Below are positions 27,018-36,633 of a stretch of DNA of 64,000 bases, in pieces. The position numbers were made by a program, and so were the translations under genes. The notes beneath the pieces are model-generated. The model was not told the DNA's origin. It worked only from the letters and a program-made list of their open reading frames with translations, and did no database searches. Each line of letters opens with the position of its first letter. Within the stretch, counting starts at the first letter, position 1. Origin of the DNA: Palsa-504 sp963847965 (lineage in GTDB: Bacteria; Actinomycetota; Actinomycetes; Streptosporangiales; Streptosporangiaceae); the NCBI GenBank assembly GCA_963847965.1, contig CAWKCG010000043.1, positions 279,379 through 343,378 on the forward strand. Direction: 5' to 3'.

Positions 27018-27176
27018 GCACCAGGGCTGGCGATCCTCGGTGTTGGATTCGAGGCCGTCCGCCGTGGTGAGGGAGCGGTGGTCTGGGTTGAGGGCGAGCC
27101 CGGTATCGGCAAGCCGTCCCTGGTCGCCGAGGCCTTGGCGGCAGGGAGCCGGCGGATGGGTCGGTCTTCCAGCTAG
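27018..27176 (+). pseudogene. Walker-A fragment of a large ATPase regulator
   Basis: About 50 residues: VRRGEGAVVWVEGEPGIGKP then SLVAEALAAG. This is the P-loop region of an AAA/LuxR-type regulator, but the key Ser/Thr after GK is Pro and nothing else of the gene survives. No start codon. A remnant; the rest of 26993-27378 has no recognisable gene. Confidence 0.6.
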
Positions 27177-27378
27177 CAGGTAGTGGAAATGGGTGCCTGG
27201 GGTGAAGACGGAGCGCCAGCCCGCGTGCCATGGTGAGCCGAATCGGGATTCGCCAAGTCATTAGGAGGCTGCCGTGAGCAGATCCGGCGTCGAAGCATGC
27301 TGACCGCAGGATCTCTGCCCGGCAGACCCGCCCGAACGGGATGCCAGCTGGCGTCCGCTAACCCGAAGGGAACTAGCA

Positions 27379-28764
27379 ATGGCTGATCAGAACCGCTTCC
27401 TGCACGGCCCGTTTGCGCCTGTTGAGGAGGAGATCACCGCGTTCGACCTGCCGGTGACCGGCAGCGTGCCGGCCGGGCTGTCCGGGCGCTATCTGCGCAA
27501 CGGGCCCAACCCGCTGGGCCTGGAGGATCCCGGTTACCGGTTCTGGGAGGGGCACTGGTTCCTGGGCCCGGGCATGGTGCACGGCGTGCGGCTGGCCGAT
27601 GGCAAGGCCGAGTGGTACCGCAACCGCTGGGTCCGCTCCCGCCAGCTGGCCGAGGCGCTGGGCGAGACATGGCCGGCCGGGCCGGTGCACGCGGACATGG
27701 ACTTCGCCGCGAACACCCACATCATCGCCCACGCCGGGCGCTTGCTGGCCACGGTGGAGGCCGGCCCGCTGCCCTACGAGCTGTCCGGTGAGCTGGACAC
27801 GCTCGGGCCGTGCGACTTCGGCGGGACGCTGCGCGGCGGCTTCGCCGCGCATACCAAGCTCGACCGCCGCACAGGGGAGTTGCACGCCATCGCTTACTTC
27901 TGGGCCTGGGACCATGTCCAGCACGTCGTCATCGGCACCGACGGCCAGGTGAGCCGCACCACGGACATCCCCGTCCCCGGCGGGCCGATGATGCACGACT
28001 TCGCGCTGACCGCCAGCTACGTGGTCCTGCTCGACCTGCCGGTCACCTTCAGCATGGACGCGGTATCGGCCGGGCTGAAGCTGCCCTACACCTGGAACCC
28101 GGCGCACCAGGCCCGGGTCGGCCTGCTGCCCCGCGATGACCCTGCAGCTGGCGTCCGCTGGTTCGAGGTGGACCCCTGCTGGGTCTTTCACACCCTCAAC
28201 GCCTATGACGACGGCGGCCGGGTCGTGGCCGACCTGGTCCGCTACGAAGGCGCCTACGATGTCTCCACGCTATCGGGGCACGGCCCCCTGACGCTGGACC
28301 GGTGGATCATCGACCCGGCCGCCGGGAAAGTCACCCAGCAGCGCCTTGATGACCGCCCCCAGGAATTCCCCCGCATCGATGACCGGGCCATCTCCCAGCC
28401 GCACCGCTACGGCTACAGCGCCGTCATCGGCGCCGTCGGCCGGGCCACCGTCTCACCCGGCGGCGAGTTCGCCGACGACGCGTTCACCAACGCCCTGCTC
28501 AAACACGACCTGGCCGCCGGCACCGTGCAGGCGCATCAGTTCGGCAGCAACGCCACCGCCGGCGAGGCGGTCTTCGCCCCGGCCGCACCCGACGCCACCG
28601 AGGACGACGGCTACGTCATGGCCTTCGTCCACAACCCCGACCGCGGCGCCGCCAACCTGGTCATCCTCGCCGCACAAGACTTCACCGGCCAGCCAGTGGC
28701 ACGCGTCCACCTGCCCGCCCGGATCCCGCTCGGCTTCCACGGCAGCTGGATTCCCGACCAGTGA
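27379..28764 (+). CDS. Carotenoid oxygenase (RPE65/CCD family)
   Basis: 461 residues, full length. The family start GSVPAGLSGRYLRNGPNPLG and the four iron-binding histidines are visible in FAAHTKLDRRTGEL, GPMMHDFALT, CWVFHTLNAYDD and PLGFHGSW at the end. These non-heme Fe(II) enzymes cleave C=C bonds of carotenoids, apocarotenoids or stilbenes; substrate is not determinable. ATG 27379 follows GAAGGGAAC. No carotenoid biosynthesis gene lies nearby, so it may act on imported or distantly made substrates. Confidence 0.93.
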   Translation: MADQNRFLHGPFAPVEEEITAFDLPVTGSVPAGLSGRYLRNGPNPLGLEDPGYRFWEGHWFLGPGMVHGVRLADGKAEWYRNRWVRSRQLAEALGETWPAGPVHADMDFAANTHIIAHAGRLLATVEAGPLPYELSGELDTLGPCDFGGTLRGGFAAHTKLDRRTGELHAIAYFWAWDHVQHVVIGTDGQVSRTTDIPVPGGPMMHDFALTASYVVLLDLPVTFSMDAVSAGLKLPYTWNPAHQARVGLLPRDDPAAGVRWFEVDPCWVFHTLNAYDDGGRVVADLVRYEGAYDVSTLSGHGPLTLDRWIIDPAAGKVTQQRLDDRPQEFPRIDDRAISQPHRYGYSAVIGAVGRATVSPGGEFADDAFTNALLKHDLAAGTVQAHQFGSNATAGEAVFAPAAPDATEDDGYVMAFVHNPDRGAANLVILAAQDFTGQPVARVHLPARIPLGFHGSWIPDQ

Positions 28765-28816
28765 CCCCCGTCAGCGATGTCGTCTTGATCACACGGCGGA
28801 TCGAAGGAGCTGCTGA

Positions 28817-28947
28817 ATGCAGGACAACGGCGCGAGAATGCGGACCCGCTGGCCAGCAACCGCACGCTGCTGGCCTGGCTGCGCACCGCTCTTGCCTACG
28901 CCGGGCTCGGGTTCGTAGTTGCCAAGTCCGGCCGGGACAGCAGATAG
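28817..28947 (+). pseudogene. DUF202 membrane protein remnant, frameshifted
   Basis: ATG 28817 has a strong AAGGAG site and starts MQDNGAR. After about seven codons the frame must shift by one base to give ENADPLASNRTLLAWLRTAL and AYAGLGFVVAKSG, the first helix of a DUF202 (YidH-like) protein, then it stops at 28947, well short of the usual length. Both frameshifted and truncated. Confidence 0.65.
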
Positions 28948-28956
28948 GAGATCACT

Positions 28957-29361
28957 ATGACCTATGACGATTCAGCAGGCCAGTCAGGCATCATCACCAA
29001 GCTCAGCCCCCGGCCGGTCAATGAGACTTTCTCGCGCCTGACCAGCATGATCGCTGCGAAGGGCATGCGGCTGTTCGCCGTGATCGACCAGAGCGCCGAG
29101 GCGGCCCAGGCCGGTCTGCAGCTGCGGGAAACCACGCTCGTGATCTTCGGCAGCCCTGCCGCGGGCACCCCGGTGATGGCAGCCGCGCCGCTGGCCGCCC
29201 TCGACCTGCCCCTGAAGGTGCTGATCTGGGATGACGACGGGCAGGCGAAGGTCTCCTACTCCGCGCCCGCATGGCTCGCCGCCCGGTATCAGCTCAGCGA
29301 CGAACTGGCCGCCAACCTGGCCGGCATCGATCCGCTCACCGACGCGCTCACCAGCCGGTAA
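28957..29361 (+). CDS. DUF302 domain protein
   Basis: 134 residues, ATG 28957 with AGGAG eight bases upstream. The DUF302 pattern is clear: SRLTSMIAAKGMRLFAVIDQ, TLVIFGSPAAGTPVMAAAPL, AALDLPLKVLIWDDDGQAKV. The family is small, cytosolic and of unknown biochemical role, and often appears in stress or redox gene sets. It sits between a DUF202 remnant and a SnoaL-like gene in a head-to-tail series starting at the carotenoid oxygenase. Confidence 0.88.
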   Translation: MTYDDSAGQSGIITKLSPRPVNETFSRLTSMIAAKGMRLFAVIDQSAEAAQAGLQLRETTLVIFGSPAAGTPVMAAAPLAALDLPLKVLIWDDDGQAKVSYSAPAWLAARYQLSDELAANLAGIDPLTDALTSR

Positions 29362-29393
29362 CAACCACGGCCATTCCCGGACGGAGGAACCAG

Positions 29394-29828
29394 ATGACGG
29401 AGAACTCGGCCACGCGCACGGAAACCAACCGGGAGATCATCCGCCAGGCCTTCGATGCCTGGCGGCAGGGAACCGGTGCCATCACCGGCGTGTTCGCCCC
29501 CGGCATGGTCTGGCGCATCGAGGGACACTCGGCCGCATCCAAGCAGTACCGCAGCAAGCAGCAGTTCATCGATGAGGTCCTGGCCCCGTTCGGCGCCCGG
29601 TTCACAGTGTCAGAGCCATTCCGCCCGGTCACGATCCGCGCGGTCTACGCCGACGACAACACCGTCATCGTCATCTGGGACGGCCGCGGGATCGCCAGCG
29701 ACGGCCAGCCCTACCAGAACAGCTACGCCTGGATCATGAAACTCGCTGACGGCAAGGTCATCGACGGCACCGCGTTCTACGACAGCATCTCCTTCAACGA
29801 CCTCTGGGCTCGCGTCCAGCCCCGCTGA
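29394..29828 (+). CDS. SnoaL-like / NTF2-fold protein
   Basis: 144 residues from ATG 29394 (ACGGAGGAA site); a longer frame from 29271 overlaps the DUF302 gene and is rejected. Typical features of the fold: TNREIIRQAFDAWRQGTGAI, GMVWRIEGHSA, VIVIWDGRGIASDGQPY, WIMKLADGKVIDGTAFYDS. Such proteins are small cones that bind or isomerise hydrophobic compounds; no specific activity can be assigned. Last gene of the series. Confidence 0.85.
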   Translation: MTENSATRTETNREIIRQAFDAWRQGTGAITGVFAPGMVWRIEGHSAASKQYRSKQQFIDEVLAPFGARFTVSEPFRPVTIRAVYADDNTVIVIWDGRGIASDGQPYQNSYAWIMKLADGKVIDGTAFYDSISFNDLWARVQPR

Positions 29829-29923
29829 GCCCGACCAGCAAGACCCGGCGGTGAACCAGGCGAACGGCACCCAATTGAGCCGGATCTTTAACCCGAAGTT
29901 ACGGGGCTTCCGAGTAGGAATCT

Positions 29924-29985
29924 CGTGCCTGACTAGGCACGCGAGCCTCTCTGCGGCTACAGAGTGTAGCCAGGAAAATTCTGGC
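29924..29985. repeat. Cluster of small palindromes beside truncated recombinase
   Basis: Three adjacent inverted repeats: CGTGCCT-gact-AGGCACG (29924-29941), GGCTACA-gag-TGTAGCC (29955-29971), and a short CCAG/CTGG pair around 29970-29984. They lie just outside the truncated end of the serine recombinase (30016). Could be recombination-site arms or terminator-like structures; no T tract follows. Confidence 0.45.
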
Positions 29986-30015
29986 GTGTCGCCGTGTCTC
30001 CGACGCTGTGTACTG

Positions 30016-31029
30016 TTACGGCTGCCGGTTCCACACCTGGCGGCCCGTGTACCGCGGGTTGGCCAGGATGGCCGCCACCGTCCTCAGCGTCCACGCGGTC
30101 CCGGTCCGGTGCGGGTTCCGTCCCGGGTCTGCCGCTGATGGGCACGGCACCCCGGCGTCGTTCAGCGCCCGGGTGATCCGGGCGACGCTGTGGCCGGCCA
30201 GCCGCTGTGCGAACATCCACCGCACCACCGGCGCTGTGGCCGGGTCGGGTTCCAGCCGGTGCGCCCGCCGGCCCCACGCCGCGTGCGCTTTGTTCGGATG
30301 CGGCCCTGCATCCGCGAGCCGGTACCCGTACGGCGGCCGGCCCCCGAGATACCGGCCCTGTTCCAGGGTCTGGGCTGCCATCGCGGTACGGACCCGGATC
30401 CTGGTGCGGGTGATCTCCCGCTTGGACGACAATCCCAGTGCCAGCATGGTCTGCTCGTGGTCCTCGGCGTGCCAGTCGACCCGCCCGCCTACTTCCGGTA
30501 GCCACAGCGAGATGCCGTAGTGCTCGAACAGCGGGGCCATCGACGCGTACTGGCTGGCGTAGAACGCCCGCTCGTATTCCCCGATCACGATCGCGTCCCA
30601 TCCCCGGCCCGGATCGGCCAGGGCGGCCACCAGCGCGGCGGCCTGCGGGCGCCGCGCCCAAGGCAACGTCCGGCTTTCCCCGGCATCGAAGAACTCGGCC
30701 ACGATCGTGCCGTGCCCGGCAACCAGCATCGCCGCCTGCTGCAGCTGCCGCATCCGCGACGTCTCCGGCTCCTGCCAGTCCTCGGTCGACACCCGCCCGT
30801 AAAACGCGAACCGCAGGCACCCGCGGCGATACGTCCCTCTCCGGCGGCGGCCGAGATTGTCCGCCCACGCCGCTAGCGCGTCAGCATCACCGCTTGTGCC
30901 AGATCCAGCGGGAACAACGCTAGATGATCGCCCAGCCCGGCTTTGGGTCACCGGAGCCGCCCGGGTGTGCACTATGTCAGCCGGTCGGTTGTTGCGGGGC
31001 GTGTTCGCGCAGCCCGAGCAGGTCTGCAA
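30016..31029 (-). pseudogene. Serine recombinase, C-terminally truncated
   Basis: The catalytic resolvase domain is intact: LRFAFYGRVSTEDWQ (nucleophile Ser), EFFDAGESRTLPWARRP, VIGEYERAFYASQYASMAPL, then the recombinase domain LGGRPPYGYRLADAGPHPNK and ARITRALNDAGVPCPS. It stops at TGRQVWNRQP, where the copy at 56548 continues for about 170 residues with a zinc ribbon. The native start is unclear; the frame opens at 31029, overlapping the end of the DUF4331 gene. Without the zinc ribbon it is probably inactive. Confidence 0.8.
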
Positions 31030-32037
31030 GCGCCGGGATGTCCTCGTATCGGGCCGGAGCCAGGTGCGGGAATCCTGGCACCACCGCGTTGGGCGAGGTG
31101 GTTACGCCGAGTTGGTCGCCGACCAGCAGCGACAGCGTGGTTCCGAACGCGTCGTCGTGAAGGCCGCGGCCGTTACCCGTGCCGGGCGCGAAGCGCGCCG
31201 GCTGGCCGGGCTGGTAGCGCAGCAGATCGGGAAGGAACGCAGCGACCACCGTCGCAGCGTGCTCGTCGGGGTTGGTGGCACGACTCAGTTTCGCTACCTG
31301 CGCCGCAGTCCGCCGCACGGCCCCGCCGAACGTTGCGACATCGCCGGCCGCGCGCCGGCGTTGAGCGCCTCGGTGTCCGCGCCAGGCTGCGGGAAGAACA
31401 ACGCCCGCAACATCGGATTGGCCGCTCGGCTTACCTGCCGCTGGGGACCGTGCCCGTACAGGCTGATCCGGGCCCACATGGCGACGTCGGTGCCGCCGAA
31501 CGTGACGTCCGGGACCCGAAGGGCGATGGCGGTGACGTTCCGGCCGGCCAGCAGGTTGCCGGGGGTCGCGGTGAACAACTCGGGATGGTACTGGTTCTTG
31601 GCCAGGCCCTGAGTGAACGCGAACAGCGCGGGGGCGTCGCCCCAGAACGGGTCGCCCGCCGGGCCGAACCACGCCGTTCCGCCATTGTCAAGCGCGAAGG
31701 CTTCCCCGGTACGGCCGACGCCGAGTTCGGTGCCCTCCGGACCAGGCCGACTCGGCCCGCCGGCGGCGTAGCTGACCCGCATCTCCTGGTCCCCGTCAGC
31801 GTCCGGCTCGCTGAAGCTCATCCGGAACGCTCGGTCTTCGTCTGTGCCGCCATCGCTGGCGATGACCAACTCGTATAGGGCGTCCGCCCGGAACGTGGTC
31901 GGGGAGGACCGCCCGGAGTCCGGGTTGACGGTGAGCACCAGCGTCGATGTGCCCGGCGCCTCCGGAAACACGTACACGTCCAGCAGGTTGAGCCGACCAT
32001 CCTCGATCGCCGTCGGACTGTCGAAATGGTGGGACAT
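30977..32037 (-). pseudogene. DUF4331 family protein with a frameshift
   Basis: ATG 32037 starts MSHHFDSPTAIEDGRLNLLD and VYVFPE, the DUF4331 hallmark, and continues to LRALFFPQPGADTEALNAGA. Near 31340-31355 the frame must shift one base to continue as DVATFGGAVRRTAAQVAKLS and SLLVGDQLGVTTSPNAVVPG, ending at 30977. Apart from this, length and motifs are complete. DUF4331 proteins are exported or cytosolic proteins of unknown role, common in actinobacteria. Mutation or sequencing error cannot be told apart here. Confidence 0.75.
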
Positions 32038-32105
32038 GCCCTCTCCTCGTCGGGTGATGGCGCCTGGCACAGTTGGAGCAGCAGGCGGGGCATAGCGGGT
32101 TCGGA

Positions 32106-32400
32106 TTAGGTGGCCCGTCGTCGGGGCTGGACGTCGAAGCCGAGCTTCCCGAGCACCTTCACGGCACCGGCCTTCCCGCCCTCGAAGTCACCCGAGGCAA
32201 GGCGCTGCCCGGTGGCGAATTGATAGGCGGTGCCCAGGATTGCCTTGGGCGGATATCGACCTCCGTCCCAGAACAAGGTCATAAGTCGTGGTCGGCGCAA
32301 AGCCGTGCGTCGAGAAGAACGCTTCCGGTCCCAGCCGGTCGTACTCCTGCAGGGCACGCAACACATCGGTCTTGGTCACGTGCTCCCAGTTGACGTTCAT
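32106..32400 (-). pseudogene. Small ScoMcrA-head-like protein, frameshifted
   Basis: ATG 32400 opens NVNWEHVTKTDVLRALQEYD, RLGPEAFFSTHGFAPTTTYD; near 32275-32285 one extra base moves the frame, which resumes as WDGGRYPPKAILGTAYQFAT and KAGAVKVLGKLGFDVQ. Joined, it is the same ~95-residue protein as the one at 50879. From memory it resembles the N-terminal head domain of ScoMcrA-type restriction endonucleases, here as a stand-alone domain; that assignment is tentative. Confidence 0.6.
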
Positions 32401-32538
32401 CCGGTTCTCCCCGGCCGTAGCAAGGACATGGGCAGCTCCTATCGGCATGAAGCCAGCAGGATCCAGCGCACCTGCGGGGTGCTGGCTTGTGAAAGCGCGG
32501 CTCCGCGGACGGCTGATGGCGCGGTGCCATTGGTCTCG

Positions 32539-33273
32539 TCAGGTCCCGCCGAACCGCTCGGTCTTGACGCGTTCCGGTGGATAGCCGAGTTCAATGAGGT
32601 CCCCGGCGACCGCCTCGACGAAGCTGGTGGGACCGCAAATGAACGCGAGCGGATGCTGGCTGGCTGGCCAGGCGGTTTCTGTCAGCATCGCGGCGTTCAC
32701 TCGGCCGGAGTAACCGGTCCAGCCGGGAGGCTGACTGCTGGTGAGCGTCCAGATCACCCGCACGCCGTCACGGTATTGGTCAAGTTCGCCGCGGTAGATC
32801 ACGTCGGGCAGCGTGCGGGATGAGTACAGCAGGCGGGCCGGGACATCACTGCCGGTGCGCAGGCGGTGCCGTAGCATGGAGCGCAGCGGAACGACGCCCG
32901 ACCCGCCTGCGATCAGCATCAGCGGGCTATCGTCTGAAGGTTCCCACACGAAGTACCCGCCGATCGGACCGCGCAACTCCAGTACGTCGCCAACTCGCAG
33001 TTCCTCGGTAAGGTACGGCGACACCTCGCCGTTCTCGAGCCGCTGCACGGTGATGGCCAACGGCTCGCCGGGTGCTGAGGCGATCGAGTACGACCGCTCG
33101 GCGGCGTAGCCGTCTTCGGCGGTCAGCCGCACATCCAGATGCTGCCCGGCGCGATGCCCGGGCCAGTCGGGCGGCTTCAGCTCGATGGTGGCCACCGCGT
33201 CCGTTTCCCTGGCGATGGAGGTGACGGCGGCAGTCTGCCAGGTCAGTCGCCGGCGTACCGCTGTTGCTTCCAT
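32539..33273 (-). CDS. Ferredoxin/flavodoxin reductase-like FAD-NAD(P) oxidoreductase
   Basis: 244 residues from ATG 33273. FAD-binding barrel with HRAGQHLDVRL and RSYSIAS; NAD(P)-binding half with LIAGGSGVVPLRSMLRHRL and the end LAFICGPTSFVEAVAGDLIE then RVKTERFGGT. There is no 2Fe-2S domain, so it should pass electrons to a separate partner. The start lies inside the end of the molybdopterin oxidoreductase gene (31-bp overlap), the usual arrangement in which the reductase serves the molybdoenzyme. Confidence 0.9.
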   Translation of the reverse strand: MEATAVRRRLTWQTAAVTSIARETDAVATIELKPPDWPGHRAGQHLDVRLTAEDGYAAERSYSIASAPGEPLAITVQRLENGEVSPYLTEELRVGDVLELRGPIGGYFVWEPSDDSPLMLIAGGSGVVPLRSMLRHRLRTGSDVPARLLYSSRTLPDVIYRGELDQYRDGVRVIWTLTSSQPPGWTGYSGRVNAAMLTETAWPASQHPLAFICGPTSFVEAVAGDLIELGYPPERVKTERFGGT

Positions 33274-33851
33274 GGGTCCCCATATATGTGGTAGCCGTAG
33301 CTTTCCCAGAAGCCGGGCGCGTCGTGGTCGCGCAGTTCCAGGCCGCGTACCCACTTGGCGCTCTTCCAGAAGTACAGGTGCGGCACTAGCAGCCGCGCTG
33401 GCCCACCGTGCTCAGGCTTGAGCGGCCCGCCGTCGTAGCCGAAGGCCACCCATGCCTTGCCGCCGGTGATGTCCTCGGTTGGCAGGTTGGTGGTGTAGCC
33501 GCCGTCGCAGAACGCCAGCACGTAGGGGGCTCTGGCATCCACCTGATCCAGCAGCGTGTCCACCGACACGCCGCGCCACCGGGTGCCGAGCTTGGACCAG
33601 CGGGTGACGCAATGGATGTCCACGGTAGCGGTCTCGGCCGGCAGCGCCTGCATCTCCTGCCAGGTCCAGGACCTGAGCGTGTTGCCGCCCTGGGTGATCG
33701 AGAATGTCCACTCCGCCAGGGGCGTGTGTGGTGTCGGGCCGGCGGAGAGCACCGGATAGTCCATGGTCACGTGCTGACCCGGCGGAACCCGGGCGTCTTC
33801 TCCGGCCGGTATGCGGCTTCGGCCGCGAAAACCACGCGAAACAGGGCTCAT
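33243..33851 (-). CDS. Sulfite oxidase-type molybdopterin oxidoreductase
   Basis: 202 residues. The molybdopterin domain of the sulfite oxidase/YedY fold is recognisable: WTFSITQGGNTLRSWTWQEM, the molybdenum-ligating Cys in VDIHCVTRWSKLGTRWRG, SVDTLLDQV, and GGPARLLVPHLYFWKSAKW. No signal peptide, so cytosolic. ATG 33851 follows AGGAAGGGAG. The TGACGATGTG element lies 75 bp upstream. The 5' half of the gene is duplicated as a broken copy at 52388-52693. Confidence 0.9.
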   Translation of the reverse strand: MSPVSRGFRGRSRIPAGEDARVPPGQHVTMDYPVLSAGPTPHTPLAEWTFSITQGGNTLRSWTWQEMQALPAETATVDIHCVTRWSKLGTRWRGVSVDTLLDQVDARAPYVLAFCDGGYTTNLPTEDITGGKAWVAFGYDGGPLKPEHGGPARLLVPHLYFWKSAKWVRGLELRDHDAPGFWESYGYHIYGDPWKQQRYAGD

Positions 33852-36633
33852 GGCCGGGCAACTCCCTTCCTGCTACGCGGGGGCTGAACCCCGTGGCAGG
33901 AAGAATCCCCGCGGCCAAGGCTGTCCACATCGTCAAGGTGGCTCATTCCGCAGGGGCACGCGCGAGTGCGGAGTGCCTTGCGAAGGATTCGGCAGAGCGG
34001 CGGTGCGAGAAGACCGGTGAGTCAGCGCTGATGCGCGGACGGGGCGAGCAGGCCCAGGCCGCGAGCGGACTCGACCGCCTCGGCCCGGCTGTGCACGCCG
34101 AGCTTGACGTACAGGTTGCGCAGGTGGGTCTTGACGGTGGTGGTTGAGACAGATAGTTCGCTGGCGATCTGCGGCGCCGACAGGTGGGTCGGCAGGTAGC
34201 GCAGCACTCGGATCTCGCTTTTGCTGAGCGGTTCGGACGGCGGCTGCGGCCCGGCGGGCGGCGCAGGCCTGTTCCCGGCCAGCAGGCCGAGGATCTCGGC
34301 GCTCAGGGCCGCGTGTGCGGTGCCCTGCCGGACGTGACGCTCGAGCAGGCCGGGAGCGGGGTGGATCAAGAACCACAACAGCGCGCCGTCGGGCTCGGCC
34401 AGGTCGAGCGCGCGTTCGAGCGCGCGTCCGGCGGCCGGGTCGCCGAGCGCGTCCCGGGCGATCGCCTCGAGCAGGAATGCTTCCACCAGCCAGGATCGCC
34501 AGCCTACTCGGGCGGAGCCGTCCAGGACCGGCGCGAGTGCCACGATCGCCGCGTGCGGATCGTCCTGAGCGAGCCGTAGCATCGCAGCGGCAATGCGCAT
34601 CTCCCCGCGGTCGCGGTCGCGGTCGCTGAGGCCGGCGAAGGCCCGGTCGGTCTCGCCGGCGCGCACCAGGGCGCGCACAAGCCAGGCCCGCAGGGGCCTG
34701 GCGAGCGGATGCGGCCCGGCGAGCCGCTGGGCGGACCGGAACGCGGCCACCGCGTTGGCGGCCCGGCCACGGCCCAACTCGAGCTGGCCGCGGACGTACT
34801 GGCCCCCCATGGCCGCCGCCGGGTTGGCTTCCGCTCTGAAAGTACGCTCGGCGCGCTGGACCCAGGCCTCCGCCTCGTCCAGCCGCCCCTGCCAGGCCAG
34901 GGCGGATCCAAGCGTCATGGAGGCGAAGCCCGCGAACAGATCGTCGGTCCAGCCATGCCGTTCGGCCAGGTCGATCGCCTGCCTGCTCAGCTCCGCCGCC
35001 CGCGGGAAAGAGGGCCGGTTGAGCTCGATCTCCGCCCTGTATACCAGGCCCATGAACTCGAGATAGGGCCGCCCGATCCGGCGCGCCAGCGCGGCCGCTT
35101 GCTCCAGGTGCGACTCGGCCTGGTCGAGCCGGCCTGTCCACGTCTCGCTGTCGCCGATTTCGACCAGCGCCAGCCCGCGCAGCTCGTCGCCCAGGCCAGG
35201 CCGCACCGCCTCCGGGGCCTCCGTCGCCACCAGCAAGAGCTGTGCCTGCTCGGCCCGCGCCGAGAAGTTCCCGCCCCGCGCGACCACTAGCAGCCGGACC
35301 ACCCCCCGCAGCATTTGCGCCTGCCTGCGCCGGGTCTCCGGCACTGATGCCGCCGCCCGCTCGGCCAGCCTCAGGTACCGCTCCGCCGCCTCCAGCGACC
35401 CGCAGGCCAGCTCGTCGGCCGCGGCCACCGCCGCCAGCTCGGCATCGGCCGCGGGTGTCCCGGCGGGGAACCCGGCCATAAGCGCATGCACGGTCGCCTC
35501 CTGCCCGCCCAGGTACAGACTCGGCCAGTGGTCGGCCAGCAGCCGGGCGGCCAGCCCCCAGTCCCGCGCCGCCTGCGCGTGCCGGACCGCCTCCACCGCG
35601 AGGCCGCGCCCCGCAAACCACCCGGCCGCCAGCTCGTGCAGAGCGGCCTCCTCTACCGTCTCGGTGCGCCGCAGCTGCAGCCGCAGCAGGCCGGCGAACA
35701 GGTGGTGGTAGCGGAACCACGACCGTGCCGGGTCCAGCGACACCACGAACGCGTTCGCCTCCTCCAGATCCTGCAGCACCCGCTCCCCGCCGCTGCCCCC
35801 CGTGAGCAGGTCAGCCAGCTCGCCGTTGACCCGCTCCAGCACGCTGGTCCGCAGCAGCAGCCGCCTGACTTGCTCGCCCTGCCGGTCCAGCACCTCGGCC
35901 AGCAGGTACTCCGCGACCGTCCGTTCGGTGCCGGAGAACTCCGCCGCGAACCGGTCCGGATCCGGATGGGCAGCCAGCGACAACGCCGCCAGCCGCAACC
36001 CCGCCACCCACCCCTCAGTCCGCTCCACCAGCATCCCCACCGCCGGGTCGGACAGCTGCACCCCCGCCGCGGCGAACAGGGCCCGCGCCTCAGCCGCGGT
36101 GAACCGCAGGTCATCCGCGCGGATCTCGGCCAGCTCCCCCTGCAGCCGCAACCGGTGCAGGCCCAGCCGCAGGTCATGCCGGGTAGCCAGCACGAACCGC
36201 AGCCTCTCGGGCGCCCGCATCACCAGCAGTTCCAGCTGCCGCAGCGCCTGGTCCGGGCCCAGCTCGTGCACGTCGTCGATCACCAGCCAGACCCGGTCCC
36301 CCAGCGGCGCCAGGTCCTCCAGCAGCCGCTCCACGATCGCCCACCCGTCCAGGTCCGGCGCCGCCGTCAACTCGCGTACCAGCGCTGATCCCAGATCCGT
36401 CTGGCGCAGCGCGTCCAGCACCGCCAGCCAGAACCGCTGCGGATCCCGCTCATCGCGCTCCACCGGCACCCACGCGGTGCACTCGGCCAGGCCCGCCACG
36501 CCGATCCAGGACCGCAGCAGCACCGTCTTGCCGCTGCCCGGCGGGGCCGACACCACCGTTACCCGTGCCGCCCCGCCCAGCAGCTCAAACAGTCCCGGAC
36601 GAGAGACAACTCCCCCCGGACCAGGACGAGCGA
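33551..36633. repeat. Large duplicated segment, copy 1
   Basis: Covers the 5' half of the molybdopterin oxidoreductase gene and most of the LuxR regulator gene. Its partner is 52391-55476. From 35316 to 36633 the two copies keep a constant offset of 18,843 bp and I found no difference in the lines compared, while 34.0-35.3 kb is clearly diverged. Confidence 0.85.
33926..33935 (-). promoter_or_regulatory. TGACGATGTG element (exact)
   Basis: Reads TGACGATGTG on the minus strand, within CCTTGACGATGTGGACAG, 75 bp before the start of the molybdopterin oxidoreductase gene. One of eight similarly placed elements in the island. Confidence 0.6.

Noticed and set aside
35486..36388. 300-codon plus-strand frames antisense to both MalT-type regulators (also 54329-55231)
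   Set aside because: Gln/Arg/Pro-rich shadow frames; their equality merely reflects the duplicated DNA.
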